Of a stretch of DNA of 64,000 nt, positions 37,444-48,254 are shown in pieces. The DNA is taken from assembly GCA_007994965.1 (NCBI GenBank), contig VOPW01000001.1:2046001-2110000 (forward strand), written 5' to 3'. This DNA is from Piscinibacter aquaticus (GTDB taxonomy: Bacteria > Pseudomonadota > Gammaproteobacteria > Burkholderiales > Burkholderiaceae_C). The notes under the pieces are model-generated. The model saw only the letters and a program-made list of their open reading frames with translations. It did no database searches and was not told the origin of the DNA. The position numbers and the translations under genes are program-made. The stretch's first letter is position 1; each line of letters opens with the position of its first letter.

Positions 37444-39148
37444 GCACGCTTCAGCGCCGCCTCGCGGATCGCGCTCAGCGTGGTGCGCGTGGTGCTGACG
37501 TCGGTGGCCAGCTTCAGGTGGATCAGCGTCGGGCCGCTGGCGGCCAGCGCGTCGCGCAGCGCCGGCTCGAACTGAGAGGTGGCGTCCACGCGGCTCGCGT
37601 TCCAGCCGTAGGCACGGGCCAGCGCGGCGAAGTCGGGGTTGAACAGATCGCTGCCCGACACGCGCCCCGGAAACTCGCGCTCCTGGTGCATGCGGATCGT
37701 GCCGTAGCTGCCGTTGTCGATGACGAGGCTGATCAGCTTGCCGGCACCTCGGCCGGCGCCGTAGCCCGTGGCGGTGGCGAGTTCCTGCCCGGTCATCAGG
37801 AAGTCGCCGTCGCCGGCGAGGTTGATCACCGTGCGATCCGGGTACAGCAACGACGCGGCGATGGCCGCCGGCACGCCGTAGCCCATGGCCCCCGAGGTCG
37901 GCGCCAGCTGCGTGCGGCCGTGGTGCTGCAGCCCGCGGTAGCGCAGGTAACGGTGCAGCCAGCCGCTGTAGTTGCCGGCGCCGTTGGTGAAGACACTGTC
38001 TTCGGGCACCAGGCGTTCGAGCGTGAGCACGACCTGCGCCATGTCCAGCGGCTCGACGGCCGGCGGCACGCGGTTGGCGGCGAAGTCGGCGGCGGCGGAT
38101 TCGCTCCAGGCCGACCACGCCAGCTGCGGCGGCGCGGTCAGCGACTCCAGCGCCTTCGCGGCGTGGTTGACGCCGGCCTGCAGCATCAGGTCGGCCGCAT
38201 AGACGCGCCCCAGCTCCTCGGCACCGGCGTGCAGATGCACCAGCGTCTGCTTCGGCCGCGGTGCTTCGAGCAGCGTATAGCCGCCGGTGGTCATCTCGCC
38301 CAGCCGCACGCCGAGCGCGATCACCAGATCGGCCTCGCGGATGCGTGCGGCGAGCTTCGATTGATGCCGATGCCGACGTCGCCGGCATACAGCGGGTGGC
38401 GGTTGTCGAAGCTGTCCTGGAAGCGGAAGCCGCAGCCCACCGGCAACTGCCAGTTTTCGGCGAAGCGCTGCAGTGCCCGCGCCCCCTCCGCATCCCAGCC
38501 GCCGCCGCCGGCGATCACGAACGGGCGCTTCGCCGCCACCAGCATCGCGCGCAGGTCACGCAGCGGGCCTGGGGCCGGCCAGGCCTGCACGGGTTCGACG
38601 CGCGGCAGCACGGGCGCGGCGGTCGGCGTGGTCAGCAGGTCTTCGGGCAACACCAGCACCACCGGGCCAGGGCGGCCCTGCATCGCGGTGTGGAAGGCGC
38701 GCGCCACGTATTCGGGCAGCCGGTCGGCCGACTGCACCTCGCCCACCCACTTGGCCATGCCCAGCGTGCCGGGGCCGAACACCCGGCGGTAGTCGAGTTC
38801 CTGGAAGGCCTCGCGGTCGCGCTGGTCGCTGGCCACCCGGCCGATGAACAGGATCATCGGCGTGCTGTCCTGGAACGCGGTGTGCAGGCCGATCGAGGCG
38901 TTGGTCGCACCGGGTCCGCGGGTGACGAAGCAGATGCCCGGGCGACCCGTCAGCTTGCCCTGCGCTTCGGCCATGAAGGCTGCGCCGCCTTCCTGGCGGC
39001 AGGCGATGAAGCGGATGCGCTCGCGGTGCTCGTGAAAGCCGTCGAGCACGGCGAGATAACTTTCCCCTGGCACGCCGAAGGCAGTGGTGACGCCCTGGGC
39101 GACCAGGGCTTCGACGAGGGCGTGTCCGGCGATTCGTGGCGACGTCAT
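37440..39148 (-). CDS. Thiamine-diphosphate enzyme, acetolactate synthase-like (one frameshift)
   Basis: About 569 aa, in the ThDP-dependent decarboxylase/acetolactate synthase family. The N-terminal PYR domain has the activating Glu in FGVPGESYLAVLDG and IRFIACRQEGGAAFMAEAQG. The middle domain follows. The C-terminal ThDP-binding motif is INLAGDGDFLMTGQELATAT with the end VIDNGSYGTI (GDG...N pattern). The frame breaks near 38360. It lacks a nearby small subunit (ilvN) and has no clear FAD-site features, so it is probably not the biosynthetic IlvB. Benzoylformate decarboxylase, oxalyl- or sulfopyruvate-type reactions are alternatives. Its ATG overlaps the MFS gene stop by 4 bp. Confidence 0.85.
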
Positions 39149-40394
39149 GCGGCCATTTTCGCCGCGCCGCCCTGCCCTCGTGCCACCCGCGCGCCCACCA
39201 GCGCTGCCGACAGCACGCCGCCCACCAGCGCCATCGCTGCGCCGCTGAACACGCCCGAAGGCGAGCCATGGTCGAGGATGGCGCCGAACACCGGCGCCGC
39301 CAGCGCGAAGCCCAGGTCCAGCCCCGAGTACACCGTGCCATAGACGCGGCCGGTGGCGCCGGGGGGCGCGGCGCGCTTGATCAGCATGTCGCGCGAAGGG
39401 CCGGCAGGCCGGTGCCGAAGCCAGCCAGCGCCGCCAGGGCCGCGGCCGCGAGCCCCGGCAGCGCCGGCAGCCCGGCGAGAAACAGCAGCAGCGCCGCGCC
39501 GAGCAGGCAGGCACCGATGGTGCGCTCCAGCCGCTGGCCGCGGGCGGCGAGGAAGCCGCCCACCACCATGCCGGCCGCGCCGCACAGCATGAAGCCGGTG
39601 ACGACGAAGGAGGTGATGGTCAGAGGCAGCCCGTGCAGCTTCTGCAGCGCCGGGCCGGCGAAGCTCTGCACCGCCGACAGCGCACAGGTCGACCAGAAGA
39701 AGAACGAGAAGCACAGCCACACCGAGGGCAGGCGCAGGAAGGCCAGCGGGTGTTCGGTCGTTGCGCTTCCCGCGGCCTTGGCGGCCGCGGCGCCCGGCCA
39801 CGCCGCCGAGCGGTCGTCGATCGCCTGGCGGTTCAGCAGCATCACGGCCAGCACGAACAGCGCCCACAGCGCCGCCCCTGCCGCCGCCCAGCGCCACGAG
39901 CCGGTGGCGGCCGTCAGCGCGGCCATGAACACCGGCGCCGCGGCCCAGCCGAGGTTGCCCGAGATGCCGTGCACCGAGAACGCATGGCCGAGCCGCGCCT
40001 GCGACACGCGCTTGTTGAGGATGGTGAAGTCGACCGGGTGGAACGGCGAGTTGCCCACACCGGCCAGCGCCGCCGCCGCCATCAGCCCGGCATACCCTTG
40101 GGCTGTGGCGGCCGCCAGCGCCGCGAGCACGAAGCACGACAGCGCTGCGAACAGCACCGGCCGCGCGCCGACGCGATCGACCAGGAAGCCGGCCAGCGCC
40201 TGCCCGATGCCCGACACGACGAAGAAGGTGCTGACCAGAAGGCCCAGCTCCGAATAGCTCAGCCCGAAGTCCCGGATGAACAGCGGGAACAGCGGCGGCA
40301 GCAGCATGTGGAAGAAGTGCGAGGTGCCGTGCGCCGGGCCGATCAGGACTATGGTGCGGGCGTCGTCGCGCAGGGAAGCGGTGGGAGCGGTCAT
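39145..40394 (-). CDS. MFS transporter, fosmidomycin-resistance (Fsr) type (one frameshift)
   Basis: A 12-helix major facilitator, about 416 aa. The N-terminus IGPAHGTSHFFHMLLPPLFP and IRDFGLSYSELGLLVSTFFV is typical of the Fsr group. Other helices include DRVGARPVLFAALSCFVLAA and GVGNSPFHPVDFTILNKRVS. The frame breaks near 39405, after GFGTGLPA, and resumes SRDMLIKRAAPPGATGRVYG. It heads a two-gene operon with the ThDP enzyme and is divergent from an AraC-type regulator with about 110 bp between. An export role for a small metabolite or drug is likely; the specific substrate is unknown. Confidence 0.87.
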
Positions 40395-40504
40395 CAGGCG
40401 AGGAGTGCGGGAACCGACTAGCACTGTAGGCGGCGCTGCCGCGTCGCAGTTACGATAGAAAGCCAATCTCTGTCGAGATCCGGCCAACCGAGCCGGACGC
40501 CACG

Positions 40505-41326
40505 ATGAATCGCCCCTCCCGCCGTCGCAGCGTGCCGCCGATCGACCCGCTGGCGTTCGCGCCCAGCACGCAGCAGCCGCTGCGCTTCAAGCTGCGCCGG
40601 CTGGCCGCCGATACGCGCGTCGATCCGCACAGCCATCCGTGGGCGCAGGTCGCGATGTCGGCCACCGGCGTGATCCGGCTGCAGGCCGGCCACAGCACCT
40701 ACCTCGTGCCGCCGACGCGGGCGCTGTGGATCCCGCCGGGCGTGGAGCACGTGGTCACGGTGCTGGAAGACGCCGAGATCCGCACGCTGTACGTGCACCC
40801 GAGCGCCCGCTTCCTCGGCCCGGCCGCCGACACGCCCTTCCAGCGCTGGACGGCCTGCCGCGTGCTGGAGGTGTCGCCACTGCTGCGCGAACTGGTGGCC
40901 CACCTCGACACCGAGCCGGGCGCCGCGGCGCCTGACGAGCGCCAGGCCTGTCTCGGCGCCCTGGTGCTCGACGAGCTGCAGCGCGCCGCCCCGGTCAAGC
41001 TCGGCGTCGAGCTGCCGCAGGACAAGCGCCTGCGCCAGCTCTGCGAGGCAGTGATCGAGGCGCCGACGCGCTGGCACACGCTGGCCGACTGGTCGCGCGA
41101 GGTCGGCGCCAGCGAGCGCACCATCGCCCGGCTGTTCCGCAGCGAACTCGGCACGAGCTTCGTGCAGTGGCGCCAGCAGGTGCTGCTGGCCCATGCGGTG
41201 GCGCTGGCGGCTCGGCGGCTGCCCATGGCGTACATCGCCGCCGAGCTGGGCTATGCCAGCGCCAGCGCCTTCACGGCGATGGTCCGGCGGACGCTGGGCG
41301 CGCCGCCGACGCAGTTTTTCGCCTGA
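40505..41326 (+). CDS. AraC-family regulator with cupin domain
   Basis: This unbroken 273-aa regulator has an N-terminal cupin-like sensor domain (DPHSHPWAQVAMSATGVIRL, then ALWIPPGVEHVVTVLEDAEI) and a C-terminal double helix-turn-helix (WHTLADWSREVGASERTIAR, then MAYIAAELGYASASAFTAMV and a family ending APPTQFF). It is similar in layout to NimR/YeaM-type regulators, which control adjacent MFS exporters. Divergent transcription from the MFS gene fits that. The gap holds a small repeat ATCTC-TGTC-GAGAT at 40466-40479 that may be part of an operator. Confidence 0.88.
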   Translation: MNRPSRRRSVPPIDPLAFAPSTQQPLRFKLRRLAADTRVDPHSHPWAQVAMSATGVIRLQAGHSTYLVPPTRALWIPPGVEHVVTVLEDAEIRTLYVHPSARFLGPAADTPFQRWTACRVLEVSPLLRELVAHLDTEPGAAAPDERQACLGALVLDELQRAAPVKLGVELPQDKRLRQLCEAVIEAPTRWHTLADWSREVGASERTIARLFRSELGTSFVQWRQQVLLAHAVALAARRLPMAYIAAELGYASASAFTAMVRRTLGAPPTQFFA

Positions 41327-41463
41327 CCCCCACGTTGGAGGGGCCCGCTGGTGACCGTTTGCAACACCTCTTCCAACTCCCTGAGAATGAAAACGGGTGG
41401 TTGAACGTAGGCTGACCAAGACGCACAACGCGCACATTGCGGCCTGCCGCTGCGGAGGAACCC

Positions 41464-42732
41464 ATGCTCAAGTCCCTGTTCGGTGAACTCGGCCCCGCCG
41501 AAGATCCACGGCTGCGCGCCGCCGCCCCCGACGAGACCGACGGTGGCTTCGCCGCCACCGCCATCCTCGAGAGCGTGGCCACCGAGGTCAACGAACGCGG
41601 CCAGATCGTCGACCGGCACCTGCGCGACCTCGTCGTCACCGGATCGGCCGCCGCCGCGATGCGCGACCACTTCGCCGCCACGCGGGCCGACCTGGGCACC
41701 GCCACGCGGCAGATCACCCTGCTGGACCCGACCGGCGTGTGGGCCTCGGCGGTGATCAAGGCGCTGTCGGATGCCGGTGGGCAACCGGTGGAGCGGCTGC
41801 ACCTGCGCGAACACACCACGCTGAAGACGCTGGCCGTGATCGAGCGCACGAGCCTCGTGCGCCGCCACGAGGAGAAGCTCAACCTCTACCACGCTGACGT
41901 GCGCTCGCCGGGCCAGGACACCGCCGAGATTCCGGTCGCGCTGATGGAGCGCAGCCACCTGACGGCGGTGATCGTCGGCCCGATGCAGCCGCATGCGATC
42001 GATGCGCTGCTGGCCTCGCTGGCCGACGCCACGCAGCTGCCCGGCTGGCGCTGCCCCAACCTGCTGTTCATGCTGCCGCCCAATGCGGTGTGGATTGCCA
42101 ACAAGATCGCCGCGGTGCGCTGGCCGCAGCGGGTCAACGTGCACGTGATCGACGAGCCGTTGATCAGCGCTTCGGCCGTCTGGAACGCGATGCTGGGCAT
42201 CTGGAACCTGGTGAAGTTGCAGCCGGCCTGGGAGGCGCCTGCGGCCGCTGCCAGCCCGGCGGCCCCGTCGGAGTTCCCGTTCAAGGTGGCCGACCTGTCG
42301 CGCCCGCCGCAGGCGCGGCCCGTGGCGCCAGCGCCGGTGGCGCGGCTCGGCCGCTCGGTGCTCGACCCGGCTCGCGCGGCGCGCGCGCTGGCCGACATGC
42401 TGCCCCTGGAGGGCATGCTGGGCTGCGCCGCGGTGGATGCCACCACCGGCCTGGTGCTCGCCCGCGAGATGCGCGAAGACCAGCCGGTCGACCTCGACGT
42501 GATCGGCGCGGCCTGCGCGCAGATCCTGCGGGAGCACCGCCAGAGTTCCAGCGCCATGGGGCTGGGCGGGCCGGTCGAGGAGATCATGACCAGCACCAGT
42601 GCCCGGCAGATGGTGATGCGCGTGATCTCGCGCTACCCCGACGTCTTCGTCGTCTGCCTGCTCGACCGCCAGCGCACCAACCTGCCGCTCGCCCGCTACA
42701 AGCTGATGGAGCTCGACAAAGCCTTGCTCTGA
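41464..42732 (+). CDS. Roadblock/LC7-like domain protein of unknown function
   Basis: This unbroken 422-aa protein has no signal peptide or membrane segment. Residues 1-260 form a domain I do not recognise, with TLLDPTGVWASAVIKALSDA and LNLYHADVRSPGQDTAEIPV and the Trp-rich NAMLGIWNLVKLQPAWEAP. A Pro/Ala linker (about residues 260-300) leads to a C-terminal roadblock/LC7-like fold: LEGMLGCAAVDATTGLVLAR, AACAQILREHRQSSSAMG, EIMTSTSARQMVMRVISR. Such domains act with small GTPases or in motility complexes in bacteria. GGAGGAACCC is directly upstream of the ATG at 41464. nadA follows 21 bp downstream; the link may be only transcriptional. Confidence 0.7.
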   Translation: MLKSLFGELGPAEDPRLRAAAPDETDGGFAATAILESVATEVNERGQIVDRHLRDLVVTGSAAAAMRDHFAATRADLGTATRQITLLDPTGVWASAVIKALSDAGGQPVERLHLREHTTLKTLAVIERTSLVRRHEEKLNLYHADVRSPGQDTAEIPVALMERSHLTAVIVGPMQPHAIDALLASLADATQLPGWRCPNLLFMLPPNAVWIANKIAAVRWPQRVNVHVIDEPLISASAVWNAMLGIWNLVKLQPAWEAPAAAASPAAPSEFPFKVADLSRPPQARPVAPAPVARLGRSVLDPARAARALADMLPLEGMLGCAAVDATTGLVLAREMREDQPVDLDVIGAACAQILREHRQSSSAMGLGGPVEEIMTSTSARQMVMRVISRYPDVFVVCLLDRQRTNLPLARYKLMELDKALL

Positions 42733-42753
42733 GCGGGCGGCTACCATCGCCGC

Positions 42754-43860
42754 ATGAGCCAAGTTCTTTTCGACTACACGCGGCAGGATGCGAGCGGCGG
42801 CAGCTGCACTGCCCACGCCTGGGCGAAGGTGCCCGAGCCGCTGTCTCCCTCCGAGCGCACGCAGTGGAAGGAACGCGCCGCGGCGCTGCTGAAGCAGCAC
42901 GGCGCGGTGCTGGTGGCGCACTACTACGTCGACGGCGACCTGCAGGATCTCGCGCTGGAGACCGGCGGCATCGTCGCCGATTCGCTGGAGATGGCGCGCT
43001 TCGGACGTGACCACGCCGCAAAGACGCTGGTGGTGGCCGGCGTGCGCTTCATGGGCGAATCGGCCAAGATCCTCTCGCCCGACAAGCGCGTGCTGATGCC
43101 CGACCTCGACGCGACCTGCTCGCTCGACCTCGGCTGCCCGCCCGACCAGTTCGCCGCCTTCTGCGATGCTCACCCCGACCGCACGGTGGTGGTCTACGCC
43201 AACACCAGCGCTGCGGTGAAGGCGCGCGCCGACTGGATGGTGACGAGTTCGTGCGCGCTGCAGATCGTCAACCACCTGAAGGAGCGCGGCGAGAAGATCC
43301 TGTGGGCGCCGGATCGCCACCTCGGCCGCTACATCCAGGAGCAGACCGGCGCCGACATGCTCGCGTGGCATGGCGAGTGCATCGTGCACGACGAATTCAA
43401 GGGGCTGGAGCTCGACCTGCTGCGCAAGGACCATCCCGACGCGAAGGTGCTAGTGCACCCCGAGTCGCCGGCCAGCGTGGTCGCGCAGGCCGACGTGGTG
43501 GGCTCGACCACGCAGATCCTCAACGCGGTGCTGAAGAGCGATGCGAAGACCTTCATCATCGCCACCGACAACGGCCTGATGCACCGCATGCGCCAGCTGG
43601 CGCCGGGCAAGACGCTGCTGGAGGCGCCCACCGCCGGCCGCAGCGCCACCTGCAAGAGCTGCGCGCACTGCCCGTGGATGGCGATGAACGGCCTGCGCGG
43701 CGTGGTACATGCGCTGGAGACTGGCGACGGCGAGATCCACGTCGAGGAAGGCATCCGCGCCAAGGCGCAGGGCTGCATCGAGCGCATGCTCGACTTCACC
43801 GCGAAGAATGCAGCCGCACTGGCGCAGCCGGCCTTCGTCAAGAACATCGGCCCGGCCTGA
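42754..43860 (+). CDS. nadA: Quinolinate synthase NadA
   Basis: NadA condenses iminoaspartate and dihydroxyacetone phosphate to quinolinate in NAD synthesis. The unbroken 368-aa protein has [20 protein letters not shown], the conserved [39 protein letters not shown] with one cluster Cys, [20 protein letters not shown] and the C-terminal Cys motif [20 protein letters not shown]. All three Cys for the 4Fe-4S cluster can be accounted for. nadC follows about 80 bp downstream. Confidence 0.97.
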   Translation: MSQVLFDYTRQDASGGSCTAHAWAKVPEPLSPSERTQWKERAAALLKQHGAVLVAHYYVDGDLQDLALETGGIVADSLEMARFGRDHAAKTLVVAGVRFMGESAKILSPDKRVLMPDLDATCSLDLGCPPDQFAAFCDAHPDRTVVVYANTSAAVKARADWMVTSSCALQIVNHLKERGEKILWAPDRHLGRYIQEQTGADMLAWHGECIVHDEFKGLELDLLRKDHPDAKVLVHPESPASVVAQADVVGSTTQILNAVLKSDAKTFIIATDNGLMHRMRQLAPGKTLLEAPTAGRSATCKSCAHCPWMAMNGLRGVVHALETGDGEIHVEEGIRAKAQGCIERMLDFTAKNAAALAQPAFVKNIGPA

Positions 43861-43877
43861 AGATGACGACCCCCACG

Positions 43878-43938
43878 CACCTGCGGTGCTGCCCCCGAGG
43901 GGGCGGTCAGTCCTCTTGGGGCGGCCCGGCGAGGACTG
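43878..43938. repeat. REP-like palindromic element between nadA and nadC
   Basis: The gap holds GCCCCCGAGGGGGC (a near-perfect palindrome) followed by AGTCCTC (43909-43915) and its exact complement GAGGACT (43931-43937). Similar GC-rich compound hairpins are scattered between genes in many Burkholderiales genomes, and a related element lies at about 53.8 kb here. It ends 3 bp before nadC, so it could also shape nadC translation. Confidence 0.5.
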
Positions 43939-43940
43939 AT

Positions 43941-44807
43941 ATGTTCGACTTCAACGAAACGCTGGAGCAGGCCCGCGCGCGCAACATCCGCGATGCGCTG
44001 ACCGAAGACATCGGCCGGGGCGACTGGACGGCGATGCTGGTGCCCGAGGGGCAGCGCGTGCGCTCGCGCGTGATCGTGCGCGAAGACGCCGTGCTGTGCG
44101 GCCGCGACTGGTTCGACGGCACGGTGCTGGCCCTCGACGCGGCCGCGCGCATCGACTGGAAGGCCGCCGAGGGCGAGCGCGTGAAGGCCGGCGCGACGCT
44201 GTGCGAGATCGAAGCGAAGGCGCGCGCCCTGCTCTCCGCCGAACGGCCGGCGCTGAACTTCCTGCAGCTGATGTCGGCCACCGCCACGCAGACGCGCGCG
44301 CATGTCGATGCGATTGCCGGCGCCTCGCCCAACCCGCGCGGCTGCGCGATCCTCGACACGCGCAAGACGATTCCCGGCCTGCGCCGGGCGCAGAAGTACG
44401 CGGTGCGCGTGGGCGGCGGGCACAACCAGCGCCTCGCGCTGTGGCACGGCATCCTCATCAAGGAAAACCACATCGCCGCAGCCGGCGGCATCGCCCCGGT
44501 GCTCGCGCAGGCCCGTGCACTGAATGCCGGCGTGGAGATCCAGATCGAGGTCGAGACGCTGGCGCAGCTGCGCGAGGCGCTGGACAACGGCGCCACCAGC
44601 ATCATGCTCGACAACTTCGAGCTCGCGGCGATGCGCGAGGCGGTGGCGATCAGCGCCGGCCGCGCCGAGCTGGAGGTGTCGGGTGGCGTCGAACTCGATC
44701 AGTTGCGCGACATTGCCGCCACCGGCGTGGACCGCATCTCGATCGGCGGCCTGACCAAGCACGTCAAGGCGATCGACCTGTCGATGCGGGTGATCGAGCG
44801 GCTCTGA
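43941..44807 (+). CDS. nadC: Nicotinate-nucleotide pyrophosphorylase NadC
   Basis: NadC converts quinolinate and PRPP to nicotinate mononucleotide. The unbroken 288-aa protein has the N-terminal ALTEDIGRGDWTAMLVPEGQ, LSAERPALNFLQLMSATATQ, the signature ILDTRKTIPGLRRAQKYAVR and VGGGHNQRLALWHGILIKEN, and the phosphate-binding end SIMLDNFELAAMREAV then ISIGGLTKHVKAIDLSM. Start ATG at 43941 matches family length. It follows nadA after a palindromic repeat. Confidence 0.97.
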   Translation: MFDFNETLEQARARNIRDALTEDIGRGDWTAMLVPEGQRVRSRVIVREDAVLCGRDWFDGTVLALDAAARIDWKAAEGERVKAGATLCEIEAKARALLSAERPALNFLQLMSATATQTRAHVDAIAGASPNPRGCAILDTRKTIPGLRRAQKYAVRVGGGHNQRLALWHGILIKENHIAAAGGIAPVLAQARALNAGVEIQIEVETLAQLREALDNGATSIMLDNFELAAMREAVAISAGRAELEVSGGVELDQLRDIAATGVDRISIGGLTKHVKAIDLSMRVIERL

Positions 44808-44883
44808 TCATCGGCGGAACTGCGCCGCGATGGCGGCGCTTTTCCGCCCGTCGGTACGGGGCGCCGGGCCCACACTGCCGGCC

Positions 44884-45171
44884 ATGAGCGCCGATTTCAC
44901 CTCGATTCACAATTTTCACGAGCGGGCTGTCTTCGAGGCCGTCGAGAAGCGCGCTGCGCGCTTCGCGCACCTGAGCACACCCGAACTGCTGGCCGACGTG
45001 GCCTGCGTGGCGCTCAACCGCCTGCCGCCGCGCTATATCCGCCATGAAGTGGATTTCGCGTTCTACCTGACCGAGAAGGAACGCGCGGCAAACGCCAAGC
45101 TGGTCGACGACGCCGTGCAGTTCGCCTTCGAGTTCGTGCAGGCGCGCAAGGCCATGAAGGCGCGCACCTGA
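44884..45171 (+). CDS. ComFB-family small protein
   Basis: This unbroken 95-aa protein resembles the late-competence ComFB family. The pattern is an N-terminal helix (IHNFHERAVFEAVEKRAARF), then LLADVACVALNRLPPRYIRH and a helical end (AVQFAFEFVQARKAMKART). In other bacteria ComFB-type proteins bind cyclic dinucleotides or occur beside motility/competence genes, but their role in beta-proteobacteria is unclear. It has no membrane segment. It follows nadC by 76 bp and converges on the RND pump gene (7 bp between stops). Confidence 0.75.
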   Translation: MSADFTSIHNFHERAVFEAVEKRAARFAHLSTPELLADVACVALNRLPPRYIRHEVDFAFYLTEKERAANAKLVDDAVQFAFEFVQARKAMKART

Positions 45172-45178
45172 CCATCGC

Positions 45179-48100
45179 TCAGTGCGCGGGCGCCGCTTCC
45201 GGCGCTTCCGGCGTCGTGATCTCGCCGGGCACCTCCTTGCGGGCGAACAGCGTGTACATCGTCGGCACGACGAAGATGGTCAGCAAGGTGCCGAAGCTCA
45301 TGCCGCCCACGATCACCCAGCCGATCTGCTGACGGCTCTCGGCGCCCGCGCCGGTCGCCAGTGCCAGCGGCACCGCGCCCAGCACCATCGCCGCGGTCGT
45401 CATCAGGATCGGCCGCAGGCGCAGCGCGGCAGCTTCCGTCACCGCCTCGAACACGTCGCGCCCCTGCTGGCGCAGCTGGTTGCTGAACTCGACGATCAGG
45501 ATGCCGTGCTTGGTGATCAGGCCCACCAGCGTGATCAGCCCGATCTGCGAATACACATTGAGCGTACCGCCGGTCAGGTGCATCGCGCCGAGTGCGCCGA
45601 CCATCGACAAGGGCACGGCCAGCATGATCACGAACGGATCGACGAAGCTCTCGAACTGCGCCGACAGCACGAGGAAGATGAACAGCAGCGCCAGCACGAA
45701 GACCAGGGCGAGCGCACCGCTGGACGAGCGGAACTCGCGCGACACGCCGTTCAACTCCGTCGAGTAGCCCGGCTTGAGCACGCGCTCGGCGGTGGCGTCC
45801 ATGAAGCGCAGCGCCTCGCCGAGCGCATAACCCGGCGCCAGGTTGGCGGTGATGGTCACCGAGCGGCGCTGGTTGAAGTGGTTCAGCTCGCGCGGGCTCA
45901 CCGATTCGGTCACCTTCACCAGCGATGCGAGCGGCACCATGGTGTCGCCGCGGCCGCGCACGAACATGCGGTCGATGTCTTCGGGTGTCGTGCGGCCCTT
46001 GCTCGGTCTGCACGATCACGTCGTACTGCTCGGCATCGCGCTTGTAGCGCGTCACGCTGCGGCCGCCGAGCAGCGTCTCGATGGTGCGCGCCATCGGTCC
46101 ACCGCAACGCCGGCGTCGGCCGCGCGCTCGCGGTCGACCTGGATGAAGAGCTCCGGCTTGTTCAGGCGCAGGTCGATGTCGGGCTGCACGATGCCCGGGT
46201 TCTTCGCCATCTCGGCCACCATCTGCTGCGCCACTTGCGCCATGTTGGCGTAGCTGTCGGAACTGACGATCACGAAACTGATCGGCCGCTCGCGGAAGCC
46301 CTGGCCGAGCGAGGGCGGCGTGACGGGAAACGCCGAGACGCCCGGCAGCTGCGCAAACTTCGGCTGCAGCTGGCGCACCAGCTCCGGCGTCTTGCGCTCG
46401 CGCTCGCTCCAGTCGACGGTGCGCAGGATCGCGATGCCCTGCGAAACCGTCGGGTTGCCCGTGACGACGAAGACCCGGTCGAACTCCGGATAGCTCATGC
46501 CGATGCGCTCGATCGCCTGCATGTAGCGCTGCGTGTACTCGAGCGTCGAGCCGTCGGGTGCGCTGACCGAGGTGAAGATCACGCCGCGGTCTTCCACCGG
46601 CGCGAGCTCGCTGCGCATGTTCTTGAACAGCAGCCAGCTCGCCACGCCGGAGGCCAGCATCACGAGAATCACCAGCCAGCGGCGCAACAGCACCCAGCGC
46701 AGTGCGGAGGCGTAGCGCGCGCTCAGGCCGACCAGCATCGCCTCCATCAGCCGGTCGAAGCGGTTGGGCTGCGGCTCGTGGCGCAGCAGCTTGCTGCACA
46801 TCATCGGCGTCAGCGTCAGCGCGACGAAGCCGGAGACGATCACCGCGCCGGCCAGCGTCAGCGCGAACTCGACGAACAGCCGCCCGGTGCGCCCCGGCGT
46901 GAAGGCCAGCGGCGCATACACCGCGGCCAGCGTCATCGTCATCGCGACCACCGCGAAGCCGACTTCCTTCGCGCCCTTCAGCGCCGCCTGGAACGGCGTC
47001 AGCCCTTCCTCGACGTGGCGGAAGATGTTCTCCAGCACGACGATCGCGTCGTCGACGACCAGACCGATCGCCAGCACCAGCGCAAGAAGCGTCAAGGTGT
47101 TGATCGTGAAGCCGGCGGCCGCCATCAGGCCGAACGCGCCGATCAGGCTGACTGGAATCGTGACCAGTGGAATGATCGAGGCGCGCAGCGTGCGCAGGAA
47201 CAGGAACACCACCAGCGCCACCAGCACCACCGCCTCGGCGATCGTGGTGTAGACCGACTTGATCGAGCGGTCGATGAAGATGGAGTTGTCGTTGGCCTGC
47301 TGCACGGTGACGCCGGCCGGCAGGTCCTGCTGGATCTTCGGGATCAGTTCGCGCACGCCGGCCGCCACCTCCAGGGGTTGGCGGTGGCCCGGCGGATCAC
47401 GCCCATCGACACCGACGGCACGCCGTTCAGGCGCACGCTCGAGCGCTCGCTGGCCGCGGCCTGCTCGATGCGCGCCACGTCGCGCAGGCGCACAACGTAG
47501 CCCCGGCGTTCTTCAGCGCGATCTCGCCGAACTGCGCCGGCGTGGCGGTCGGTGCGTGCGGTGACGCTGAACTCGCGCTGCTGGCTCGATGCGCCCGGCC
47601 GGTACCTCGAGGTTCTGGCGGCGCAGCGCATCTTCCACGTCCTGCACCGTGAGTCGCACGCCGGCCAGCTTGTCCGGATCGAGCCAGATGCGCATCGAGA
47701 AGAGCCGGTCGCCGTTGATGTTGACCTCGGCCACGCCGGGCACTGTCTGAAGCCGCGGCTTGACGATGCGGTTGATCAGGTCGGTGATCTGCAGCGGCGA
47801 CAGCGTCTCGCTGCTGAAGGCCAGCCAGATGGTCGGCGTGGCATCGGCCTCGACCTTGGCGATCACCGGCTCGTCGATCGCATCGGGCAGTCGGGCGCGC
47901 ACGCGCGAGACACGGTCGCGCACGTCCGCCGCCGCCGCCTCCGGGTTCTTGCTCAGCTTGAAGCGCGCGGTGATCTGGCTCTGCTCGGCGCGCGACACCG
48001 AGGTGATGATGTCGATGCCCTCGATGCCGGAGATCGAATCCTCCAGCGGCTTGGTCACCTGCGACTCGATCACCTCGGACGAAGCGCCGGTCAGCCGCGT

Positions 48101-48243
48101 GGTCACGTTGACCACCGGCTCGTCGATGCGCGGGTATTCGCGCACCTGCAGCCCCTGAACGACACCGCGCCGATCAGCACCAGCAGCAGCGACATCACGG
48201 TCGCGAAGACCGGGCGGCGGATGGAAGTCTCGGACAGCTTCAT
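45179..48243 (-). CDS. RND-family efflux permease (about five frameshifts)
   Basis: A resistance-nodulation-division inner-membrane pump of about 1021 aa. The N-terminus is LSETSIRRPVFATVMSLLLV, the first porter part has EYPRIDEPVVNVTTRLTGAS, and the proton-relay Asp pair is in LALVLAIGLVVDDAIVVLEN. The second half repeats the fold (SQIGLITLVGLITKHGILIV, EAAALRLRPILMTTAAMVLG). Breaks occur near 48155, 47575, 47515, 47370, 46100 and 46000. It follows its adaptor gene by 11 bp; no outer-membrane channel gene follows, so a shared TolC-like partner is probable. Similarity is to multidrug (HAE1) pumps, not metal pumps. Confidence 0.92.
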
Positions 48244-48254
48244 CACATGCCCCG

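Noticed and set aside
43878..43938. A riboswitch before nadC
   Set aside because: The structure is a simple GC-rich palindrome like the one near 53.8 kb, with no conserved aptamer-like core.
45182..47500. A 772-codon plus-strand frame full of His, Arg and Gln
   Set aside because: It is the antisense shadow of the RND pump gene; composition and lack of any domain show it is not coding.
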